Of a stretch of 64,000 nucleotides of DNA, positions 55,618 to 64,000 are shown in pieces. The notes beneath the pieces are model-generated. The model was given only the letters and a program-made list of their open reading frames with translations, was not told the origin of the DNA and made no database searches. The DNA is from Armigeres subalbatus (lineage: Eukaryota > Arthropoda > Insecta > Diptera > Culicidae): the NCBI RefSeq assembly GCF_024139115.2, contig NC_085140.1:29313806-29377805 (forward strand). Direction: 5' to 3'. Made by a program: the position numbers and the translations under genes. The first letter of the stretch is position 1. Every line of letters starts with the position of its first letter.

Positions 55618-55804
55618 CACCAGGGTTTTTTTTTACTCGGTTGGAATTCTTTAATTTCTCGGTTAACCCGAACATTCACAGCTTTTTAAATACCACCTGA
55701 ATTTTCTTTGATTTTTTGCGAATTTTTTGTGGGGCTAACTCATTGTTTCATTGACGTTGAAGGTCTTAAACGACAAAAACCAAACCGTGTAAAAAAAAAC
55801 CTGG
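55618..55804. mobile_element. Small MITE, ACCAGGGTTTTTTTTTA type
   Basis: The ends ACCAGGGTTTTTTTTTACTC and GTGTAAAAAAAAACCTGGG are inverted copies. TGTA flanks both sides. It interrupts a satellite unit that otherwise reads ATAATTGGGT..ATACCGC. Confidence 0.65.
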
Positions 55805-56774
55805 GTGTATACCGCAGCGGGTAATATCATGGAAACCTTGGTTGATTCGATAGACCATTTGATTCAAACTCCAGGACAATTTGGAGATTTTACAACATCT
55901 CATATGCCTGGATTGTAAACACAAGTGAGGACAAATACTCGGGGGACATAACTGGTTTGATACCGCGGTTGGGGATATCATGAAAGCCTTGGTTGATTCG
56001 ACAGACCATTTTACTCAAACTCCAAGACAATTTGAAGATCTTACAACATCTCATATGTCTGGTATTGAGACGCAAGTGAAAGACAAATACTCGGAGGAAA
56101 TTATTGGGTTGGTACCGCGCCAGGGGACATCATGAAAGCCTTGGTTGATTCAAACTCTAGAGCCATTAGGAGATCTTACAACATCTCATATGCCTGGATT
56201 TGAGACGTAAGTAAAGATAAATACTGGAGGGCATAATTGGGTTGATACCGCGGCTGGGGACATCATGGAAGCCTTGGTTGATTCGGTAGACCGTTTGATT
56301 CAAATTCCAGGACAGTTCGGAGATCCTAGATCATCATAATTTATTATCACACATGTTTCGTGTATAGTTTACATTTATTCTAACAAGTTCACAGAAGACA
56401 ACATGCTTGAGAACATTTTCTGAAGCTTCATACATCCTGTAGTACAAAGTGGTTCCATCAGGTACCGAATTTCCATCGTAGGGATGCCCAGCATGTGTTC
56501 TTATGTTCCAGGTGATGTATTTTATGTGTTATTTCAATATTGCCATCATCACTATATAAATTTATATCATTTTTGGTAATAAAATATGGGTATATCTCCA
56601 AAGTCGCATTTTTCTAAATCCTTTGCTTTACTCCCCTAGATACAATTTGTAATTTCCACAAACTAGAAGAGATGGCTAAGAGGTTGGTGAAAAACTGAGA
56701 AAAATCGGTTGAAAACCACTGAGATATAGCCATTTGAAAATTTAGTTACAACGATTGTCTGCACGAATGTATCC

Positions 56775-58053
56775 GCGTAAGTTTTTTTTAGCGAATAGAT
56801 CCTAGTGTCAAGAACAATTAACTAATTACTCTTGCCACAAATAATTTATTTTTAATAACTCTATTTTAAGCGACATCCTGTTGAAGAAATCATAATCTGG
56901 ACAGCAAGTTGGAGGCGGCCATCCCAAAAGCAAAGTAAACCCTTATGCTATGCAATGAAACGCACTTTCTAAAACAGAATGATGTAAACTAGCACAATCA
57001 ATAATTTTAGTAACTATCCAATCTTAAATTTATTTCTTATGAAATATAATTTCATTTGATACCTACCAATGAATTAGAGAGTTAGTGCAACAATCACCAA
57101 TCACTGGTGAGATTTGCCAGTAGATTATTACTCACTTTACATTTACATAAGATTTTGTCTTATATTACATTAATATAATTGTCATTTATATAAGATTTTA
57201 CCAATCGAAGGTGGTTCAGGCTGTTCTGATAGGTTTCAGCACAGGTCCTACACTGAACTCCAAAGATAGTTGGCTAGTGTTAAAATTTCGCATATTTGCT
57301 GAGGCTTGGGGATACGTTAATAATAACAGAATAACAGAAAAACCCTGGGGCAACCTCGTTGAATGCCCGTTGTACACCAACCAACAACTCCACGTTGTCC
57401 GTAATTTGTTCTTCAAACAGGTTTCTTCAGCATTACGTTATTTCATAGTGTCCTAGGTCGAAAATTCAAGTACTCATTTCAGAATAATTTCGGGGCAGTC
57501 AATTTTGCCTTGAAGCGTTGTATAATTTGGTAACTCCGTAAGGCACTGCAACCAAATATGTAACCACATATTGATCAAAAACGTGGGCAAATCCAATCAA
57601 TAGCGATCGTAGTGGTTACTCAATTGCTGGACTCTGATTGGAATTGGTCTTTGGTTAACCACGCGTAATATTTGTCTGCTGCCACAAACTTATCATCATA
57701 GGATTGACTTGGCTTGGAAGGACTTGAAGGATTCGCAACGACACAAACGATCGGGACAGTCGAGGAACAGTGGCGTAAATAGTTATGAACATCGAAGGAA
57801 CATGTACCGATGATCGTTCAACAATAATCGGATTTATTCTAACACTTTGTGGCCGATTTGCGACACTGGATGGCCCCATATGCTGATGAATTGCTAAGAA
57901 GATCGCCGTTGGATCGGGTCAAACCTTGGGTTCGGGATACGAAATAATGGGGAAACCTAGGGTTCAGTATTGCAAGCGCATCGGTAGGGCTCTGGGCAGA
58001 CTAGGGCGAAAGATTGCTGAATAGTAATTGAAGGTTTGGGGTTTATTATGGTT
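56775..58053. other. Intronic sequence without recognised features
   Basis: Short frames (for example 57211-57456) lack recognisable features. Nothing else supported. Confidence 0.35.
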
Positions 58054-58570
58054 TTAATTTGTGCCAGATTTCTTTTGTACAAGTTCTTTCGGGTTACGGG
58101 TAGCGGTGGTTGAACTCGGGGGCACCGGTGGCTTAAAGTTGTCCTCTTGGCAAACCTTCTCAAACCAATTTGCCGAAACGATTCTGCTTGTTAAGGGATG
58201 TCCTCAACTCGGCTTAACGTGCGCTTTTGCTCTGGGTCGTCTAAAGCCAGTTGCTTTGGCCGCCGCCACATGCTTGCCTGGGTTCACTGCTAGTGTGGGA
58301 GCTTGATTGGCCAGGGTTCGCATGCTTTGTTCAACAACGCTGGAATTGTTTTCAGCTGAGAGCTCTGTGCGCTTGTTCAGGCGTTGCAGTAGAGCTCTTG
58401 GCCGGACTAGCAGGATACTGAATAAACTTCTTCTTCGGAGACAAGTTTTCAAAGCCAATTTCCCCTGTTCCATTATTTGTTTGGTCTTTTAATCGACTTT
58501 GGTGGCACCGAAAAAAAGCCTGCAGAACCGAATGCATCTCCAATCTCACTGTGGTGGTAGGTTCCTTCAT
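58054..58570 (-). pseudogene. Frame-broken coding-like sequence, unrecognised
   Basis: On the minus strand, protein-like sequence continues through three frames without intron signals: IGFENLSPKKKFIQYPASPA and KSSTATPEQAHRALS, then ENNSSVVEQSMRTLANQAPT and LAVNPGKHVAAAKATGFRRP, then HPLTSRIVSANWFEKVCQED and NFKPPVPPSSTTATRNPKEL to a TAA at 58054-58056. Proline/serine-rich, basic and probably disordered. It could be the degenerating 3' part of the gene that begins at 59076, or sequencing errors in a real exon. No family was recognised. Confidence 0.4.
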
Positions 58571-58636
58571 TGAGCTTTTAAATTTCTGACAGTCAGACCG
58601 CGTTTTTTTTCTTCGAATTGCATTTAGAGATAGCTT

Positions 58637-59076
58637 TTAATTTGGGTTGCGTCCACTCTGTTTTTTGCTTGTTTGCACGAATGCTTCATCAGATTGAGCT
58701 GCGAAAAGAATAAAATGTATGTAAGATGATTTGTAGATGTGATTATGTGAGCTTGCAGAATCGTCAAGAGGGTAGATTCTTAAAATCATGACAACAATCG
58801 CTCCAGAAGCAGCCATGAAATATTATTTTGGTTCAAATTGATAAGAAAACATCTACCCAGGATGACTAAATCCAAACTATAAAACGGAGACTAACCTGAT
58901 AGTTCACTTGCAGTAATTTCCCATCGCCGCAGGTGTTCGTCCCGGTGATTTGGTTCGGCACGTTCTGCATTATCGGTAGCCAGCTCTTTGCATTTCCAAC
59001 GCATTGCACAGAAATCCAACATATTCGTGCCAAAATCGGCAATAGTCTTGGCGTAGCGCATTAGTAGCTGGTGCAT
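58637..59076 (-). CDS. Small two-exon gene candidate (80 aa), unrecognised
   Basis: Exon 1 (59076-58896) starts at an ATG with an in-frame stop shortly upstream (MHQLLMRYAKTIADFGTNML). It ends at CAG|GTTAGT. A 197-nt intron ends in TATTCTTTTCGCAG. Exon 2 (58698-58637) reads AQSDEAFVQTSKKQSGRNPN then TAA. Exon 1 looks like a real globular or helical protein (RYAKTIADFG, FCAMRWKCKELA, HRDEHLRRWEI). I do not recognise the family. The predicted protein is short. With the frame-broken sequence downstream, it may be a remnant of a longer gene. It lies antisense within the presumed Med13 intron. Confidence 0.4.
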
Positions 59077-59389
59077 CGAATGGGTCGTAGTGGTCGCTCT
59101 AGTTCAGTTTGAGCGCTGGAAATTCTGCTTCGAATAACTCAGCCAGCACCAGTATACACTTTCATCACCGGAATTTAATGTTTATACGTTGGACGGAAAA
59201 CATAAATAAACGTAAACAATAAGGTTGGCGGTACAAGTGTTGAGGTTAAGAACCTGTCAAAACTCACAGCAAACACTTCTAAATACATTTACCAAAATGT
59301 GAGTAAAATACTGGCGGTGCTGGTCTCGTCAGCTCTTTTGAGGTTGCATGAATTTTTAATCCGTTCTTCGGGACAAAGATGTCCCGGTT

Positions 59390-60865
59390 ATTAGTTCCTG
59401 CCTAAACTGTAGGTAATCATCGATTACCTAAAGTTAGGTAGTGGTGGTTATCAAGAATTATCGTTAAAAATTACCGATTTCGATCGTTTATTTTTACCTA
59501 AAAATAGGTTTTGGATGTTTGTTTTGGTCACACAAAAACGTTGAAAATTACCGATTATTCGGTTATTATTTAGTGTTTTGTTTAAAGAAAAACAAAATTC
59601 TTCAATTGATTCATTTATTTTTTATTGAGAAGAATTCAGAAATCGAATAAATTTCCACCGGAATATGATCCCTGTTGTATGGCATTGCAAATGCTGGGTC
59701 CTTAGCCACTGACCTACCTCCCCGTGGTGCTGGCCGGGATACGAGCACTATTTTGGAAGACCTTTGGTAACTTACCCCGGTGGGAACTATTGTCGTCTGC
59801 TATAAGGGGGGGGGGGGTGTAGTCAGCTCCTCTCCGGAGGTGCTCACCTGATCGAGCGTCTTGGAAGCGTTGGGAAGATCAGGTAACTAATCCCGGTAGA
59901 AACTATGGTCGTATGCTAACAGGTAGGGGGTTGGCTCCACTCCGGCGGTGTTAACCTGATCGAGCGTCTATTCCTCATGGATGGAGCGTCTGTTCCTCAT
60001 GGTAGGAGCGTCTGTTTCCCACGTTAAGGGCGGCTGATCATCGTCCGAATGCCAGCGAGCAAACCCGTTACCGACATTCCCAACCAACAACGTGCACTGC
60101 AAATGAGACCTTATTGAAGGTGACAGGCGTTCGAGCCATGATCCATTTTGGAAGTTTTTCGGAAATGTGAGACCAAAAAACCATTTTCCGTAATTCTGAA
60201 AATAAATAGAAGTTAATATATTGCGCATAAGCCCCAAAATTTTATTCCCACCTTTGGGTTTCCGCGCCGAGCACTCAGCGCCAGACTCGGCGACAAGGAG
60301 ATAGTGGTCAAGTTGGTACTCCTGATTTTTTGACAACTGATGTCGATTGGTTGTGTGAGTGCATCGGTGTCAAAAAATAGAACTTTTAGCTGGAAATTTA
60401 ATTGTCAAATGCACATTTTGACAGCAATATAGATGTATGAGTGTATCAAATGTGCAAATGCTCTATCGCGGAAGCAGTCGCTGAAGACAAGTGTCAATGG
60501 TTTCAGTGACGAAACGAAAAGTTTCAATGCAAAAAGCAATATTGATCCCGGAAGTTGTCCCTTATCAATCAACCACTTACCATCAGTTTCAAATCGCTGA
60601 TTATCTCGATATTGCCCGAAGGATTCCGCGGCAGGAACAAGAAGATTTTGATAGGAAAAGACCCGGCAGAAGCACTTTGTTTTACAAAGTCAAGAAAAAT
60701 CTAATTTTAGGTAAAAATAACGTCATCGTCTGAAAACGTCAAATACTTGAAAGTAGGTAAAAGAAACGAGAATTATCGCTAATTTTAACCGAAATTTCTA
60801 GTAAACATCCATTACCTAATTTTAGGTAAAATAAAAACCTAATTTTAGGTAATCTTAACTAAGCG
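59390..60865. repeat. Region flanked by TTACCTAAA(A)TTAGGTAA-type palindromes
   Basis: ATTACCTAAAGTTAGGTAG, AATTACCGAT and TTTTACCTAAAAATAGG (59420-59510) resemble, in both orientations, ATTACCTAATTTTAGGTAA and CCTAATTTTAGGTAATC (60808-60862). Between them 59765-59855 and 59885-59970 are diverged direct repeats (GAACTATTGTCGTCTGCTA / GAAACTATGGTCGTATGCTA, both leading to CCTGATCGAGCGTCT). The whole may be one composite transposon; its class is unknown. Confidence 0.35.
60218..60544 (-). repeat. Inverted copy of the 47.84-48.17 kb repeat
   Basis: Reverse complement of that repeat over ~325 bp with few differences. The minus-strand frame SKNQEYQLDHYLLVAESGAE and CSARKPKGGNKILGLMRN is preserved and runs on for another ~80 codons to 59968 in sequence unrelated to the other copy. 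Confidence 0.65.
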
Positions 60866-61112
60866 TTTAGTGCCAGAAAAGTCATTTTACTCAAATTTGG
60901 GTTATTGGCCCAAACCACGGTTTTGATTGCAAACAACCCACTTTTGGGTAGTTTTGGTTTTCAGTGCAAGACACAAATTCAAAACTGACAGCATAAGCAA
61001 GTTCAGTCTCAGCATCATGATGTCACATGAAAAGGCCCTTCCCATCCCATCGTATAAGGGTTGCTGACGTTTGATCATCTTTCGTTTCCGATGAAACGAT
61101 GGCGAAAAACAA

Positions 61113-61325
61113 AAGATATTTTAGATATTTTATAGATAGTTACTAGATAAAGATTGTCGCTGTCGTCGCTGTCCGGAACATCTTTTGCTGGCGAGGATAG
61201 GGGAGCTAAATCCTAAATGGCAAAGAAGGATAAAATCCATACGATTGGACAGGTATGTACCACACATGTTTCGGACAGCAGAACAAAGGGAACAGAAGCG
61301 ACAATCTAACTAAAATATCTGTTCG
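61113..61325. mobile_element. MITE of the 47.36 kb family, copy 2
   Basis: It has AAAGATATTTTAGATATTTT, TAGTTACTAGATAAAGATTG, GTCCGGAACATCTTTTGCTG, CACACATGTTTCGGACAGCA and GACAATCTAACTAAAATATC. Flanks CGAAAAAC / CGAAAACC suggest a duplicated target. Confidence 0.7.
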
Positions 61326-61463
61326 AAAACCAATCCTACGCCTTTGCTCACAAGGCTACTGGAGACCCCACTGAATATGTGAAGACCTGATTTTAATATA
61401 TCCAAATTTTGCCTACTCCTGATTTTGTCTACACTCGATTATATAACAGTTTTATATGATTTA

Positions 61464-61755
61464 GGGACCCTCCTTAGCCGTGCGGTAAGACGCGGGGCTA
61501 CAAAGCAAGGCCATGCTGAGGGTGGCTGGGTTTGATTCCTGGTGCCGGTCTAGGCAATTTTCGGATTGGAAATTGTCTCGACTTCCCTGGGCATAAAAAG
61601 TATCATCGTGTTAGCCATGATATGTATACGAATGCAAAAATGGTAACCTGACTTAGAAACCTCGCAGTTAATAACTGTGGAAGTGCTTAAACACTAAGCT
61701 GCGAGCCGGCTCTGTCTCAGTGCGGGGATGTAATGCCAATAATAAGAAGAAGAAG
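61464..61755 (+). mobile_element. tRNA-related SINE, full length, with TSD
   Basis: It runs from GGGACCCTCCTTAGCCGTGC through B-box GGTTTGATTCCTGG, TCTAGGCAATTTTCGGATTG, AACCTCGCAGTTAATAACTG to ATGCCAATAATAAGAAGAAG. A 10-bp duplication ATATGATTTA flanks it (61454-61463, 61756-61765). Same family as 17888-18175. Confidence 0.85.
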
Positions 61756-61765
61756 ATATGATTTA

Positions 61766-62620
61766 TTCACGATCCAATTTTGCCACATTTTTTTCTCAGA
61801 AAAAATACTGAAAATAACTAAAGATTTTCATCGCCTGTTGCTTATAATGAATTATTTCAATAATTTGGAGGTCTAAAAAGTATAGTAAGCATTATTCAAA
61901 ATGTTCCCTGTCCACGGATGATGGGGTCAACGTTGATAAGTCAAGTCTCTGCATATTGTTAACATTGTGAAATAATTTGTTCTTTTATAGTTCGCATTGC
62001 TAGTATAAAAGTATTATTAGTACCCAACACATTACCGTTAGACGATAACGAGATGAATTTATTTGCATCCGAGTATGATTACACTATTAAGCAGTACTGA
62101 AGTAAGTACTTTAAACCCGGTAACATTTCAATTTAACAGAAACGCGTCAAATATTTCTACCAATATATAGAAAATAATTAAACACTTGATATATCATACC
62201 TCCATGCAAATACTTAGAGAAGGTGTCGCATGATCTAACAACATCTGCTTGAGTATATGCTGCGGAGGTTCCGGCAGGGTCTAGTACCAGTCTTAACTAA
62301 CAAAATACTAACACAAAAGACTGGGAAGCAAACGATCATCCATTGCACCAATTGTAGTTCATAGTTCAGTATACAGTAAGTAGTAAAAGTAGATACTGTA
62401 GATTTACTTATTTTGCATTCTATACGGTGAATGTATTTGTTATTTCTTTTGTGTAATCTTTTTTTTTTACTCTGACTTTTATTGCATGGATCAACGTATA
62501 AACAAACCTGTATCTCTTTTAATTTTTTTTCGGTTTAGGAAAAAATAAGACATACTCTAATATAGAGAAAAATTGAAGGACATAGAAGACGTGACTTAGT
62601 GTATTCTGAAAGACAGATAA
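61766..62620. other. Intronic sequence without recognised features
   Basis: Nothing I can support. Confidence 0.35.
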
Positions 62621-62786
62621 GGGGCCATCCACAAAGTACGTCACGCTCCTAGGGGGGAGGGGGGGTTCCGAGCAGCGTGACGACTCATACAAAAATTTTA
62701 GAGTTTTAATACAAAAAGTGTGACGAAGGGGGGAGGGGAGGTTGAGAATCGCCATTTTTTGCGTGACGTACTTTATGGATCTTCCC
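62621..62786. mobile_element. MITE, GGGGCCATCCACAAAGTACG type
   Basis: The left GGGGCCATCCACAAAGTACG followed by TCACGC is mirrored by GCGTGACGTACTTTATGGAT followed by CTTCCC. Internal G-tracts GGGGGGAGGGGGGG and GGGGGGAGGGGAGG lie beside each end, as in the ACGTAA families. Confidence 0.75.
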
Positions 62787-62951
62787 TAACCTTATAACAC
62801 ATTAAATGACCGATAGGGAATGAATTCATCATCAGCGCTAGATAGTAAAACAAGAGATAGAGTCACGTTTAACTGAGACCACAGCCACCTATGTACATGA
62901 GAATATACTATATGATGCTTTCATCCACTATCCTTTTCTCTACATGACTAA

Positions 62952-63047
62952 GGGCCGATTTCTTCACCTTCGCTTAGTGCTTAAACCCGGTTTAAACGTA
63001 TGGTAAGCATCGCTTAAGAGTTAAGCGGAGGTGAAGAAAACGGCCCT
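62952..63047. mobile_element. MITE, GGGCCGATTTCTTCACCT type, copy 2
   Basis: The ends GGGCCGATTTCTTCACCTTC and GGAGGTGAAGAAAACGGCCC are flanked by TAA on both sides (62949-62951, 63048-63050). Same family as 55003-55097. Confidence 0.8.
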
Positions 63048-63050
63048 AAT

Positions 63051-64000
63051 AGTTCGACCACCTAAGGTCGTGAGGAGGATCAACTAATGTCTTTTAAGCC
63101 CATCATCAAATGGAAGTTCACGAAATGGTTTGAAAACATTACCTACTGAATCTAGTTCCGAGATGATGATGATGCTATGCAAGGCCGTCATAAGTCCACA
63201 AAGATAGTATTAGGCGTTTTCTTGGAACAAGGTTCAAAATATGTAGTTGTTAAAATTGCAGGCTCAATTTTTTTTAAGATTGTTTGGTGAACGGTTCTCA
63301 ACTGTGGCCCATTTTGGCTTTTCGATTCAGTTTTGACTGCTTTCACTAGGTAATTTTCAAAACTTTGGACGATTATTGATACTCATCAAATTGTAATACG
63401 ATATTTTAGTTTCAAAATACGTTTTCATTAAAAGTACAAAATCGAAAACAAAATATCAATGTTTAGTTATGTGACCAAAAGATCCAACGAGTAGTACATA
63501 TTTTTAATGATGTTATTCATATAAATCAATGCTTCATAATCGTAAAATTCATTCATTTAGCTAGGAAATAGACGCAATGAAGCATTACCATACCATTGAT
63601 AACTGAATCTTGGACCAGACTTTAAAGACTTGAATTTTGAAGAGCGGAATAGAACATGACCATTTGACTACTGAAATTTATGATATCAGACAGTACTGTA
63701 AAGGATATGACGCCATAATCTTGATCAACCGCCAAAATAATGGAAGCTCTCAGATTAATATGTCGATTTATTGCAATAGTACTTAAATTAATTTATTGTA
63801 TATTTACGATACCATTTAAATTATTCCATGTTGAAACAAAGTCCACTAGTATGATCCCATCACATTACATCAAAGTGTTATGGCTCGGCTGCGGTGGTGG
63901 GCGCGGTGACGCGTTTTGACAGAGAATACAGAATTACTGTCAAGATGCGCCGTTGCGTTAATTGCTGTAGAACGGCCTTTACTTGGAGATGGTATCAGTA
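63051..64000. other. Intronic sequence without recognised features
   Basis: Nothing I can support. No Med13 exon is seen up to the window end. Confidence 0.35.

Larger units (their letters stand above)
54350..56330. repeat. Inverted satellite core of the foldback, unit with preserved reading frame
   Basis: Units contain ACCAAGGCTTCCATGATATT, CGCTGCGGTATCAACCCAAT, TATGTCCTCCGAGTATTT, CAGGCATATGAGAT and AGATCTCCAAATTGTC (complement on the right half). Period is roughly 120-180 bp with gaps. Read from either outer side toward the arms, many units give ALVDSIDHFTQTPRQFGDLT, ISHMPGIEMQVKDKYSED and IIGLIPQRGDIM in frame. There are two orientations facing each other around ~55.1-55.4 kb. Confidence 0.65.
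52821..56774. mobile_element. ~4 kb foldback element with inverted satellite core
   Basis: The arms are ~500-600 bp of unique sequence. Left: ACTAAATTTTCAAATGGCTA, AGCCATCTCTTCTTG, GAACATAAGAACACATTTTG, CCTGATGGAACCACTTTATA and TTCAAGCATGTTGTCTTC. The same blocks return in reverse complement at 56340-56774. Next to the arms, a tandem repeat runs in one orientation (54350-55000) and in the other (~55420-56330). The right arm is nearly uninterrupted and serves as a reference. The left arm contains four extra blocks: 52896-53330, 53463-53634, and 53801-54219 with 53896-54121 inside it. Two more MITEs (55003-55097, 55618-55804) sit in the core. No transposase ORF is present. Confidence 0.75.

Noticed and set aside
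60491..60733. 80-aa plus ORF as a gene
   Set aside because: It starts at a non-ATG inside the dispersed 325 bp repeat and has no recognised homology; the downstream part looks protein-like but I cannot support it.

Overview
The window looks like nuclear DNA from a culicine mosquito, most likely Aedes. Genes are small and far apart, introns inside them are short (57-66 nt), and most of the sequence is transposon. Several repeats are of mosquito type: a tRNA-related SINE ending in GAAGAAG, a Juan-like Jockey LINE, short-TIR MITEs built around ACGTAA, and the dispersed 'CTTTCTCGTA' repeat. The species cannot be fixed from sequence alone.

Layout. At 0.6-1.3 kb are the last exons of mitochondrial ribosomal protein L50 (+). 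At 2.3-4.3 kb is a decayed Penelope-like element with a GIY-YIG remnant. At 4.4-7.4 kb is a large foldback element carrying a second TIR element, which in turn carries a SINE. At 7.6-9.4 kb is a complete two-exon ZAD-C2H2 zinc-finger gene (-). From 9.7 to 16.5 kb there are nested palindromic MITEs and a LINE fragment. At 16.6-17.9 kb lie three diverged copies of a ~450 bp unit, each with a splice-acceptor-like site and two of them followed by a donor-like site. At 20.6 kb is the first coding exon of Mediator subunit 13 (skuld/Med13, +), preceded by a long presumed 5'UTR and a short uORF that overlaps its start codon. No further Med13 exon was recognised, so 20.7-64 kb is probably mostly its first intron, though it also holds a small two-exon gene candidate on the opposite strand near 59 kb.

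Inside that presumed intron are: a ~170 bp satellite (22-23 kb); a ~23 bp GA-rich minisatellite (25.3-27.1 kb); LINE fragments; a nearly full-length but dead Juan-like LINE (38.58-45.39 kb) with target-site duplications and a Helitron in its 3'UTR; several MITEs; two non-autonomous hAT elements; and a ~4 kb foldback element (52.8-56.8 kb). The foldback's left arm has been hit by at least four later insertions. One of them is a head-to-head Penelope terminal repeat with two identical hammerhead-like motifs.

The host genes (mRpL50, the ZAD zinc finger, Med13) are functionally unrelated neighbours. The main interest is in the repeat architecture and a few unexplained structures. No searches or folding programs were run; identifications rest on motifs read by eye.
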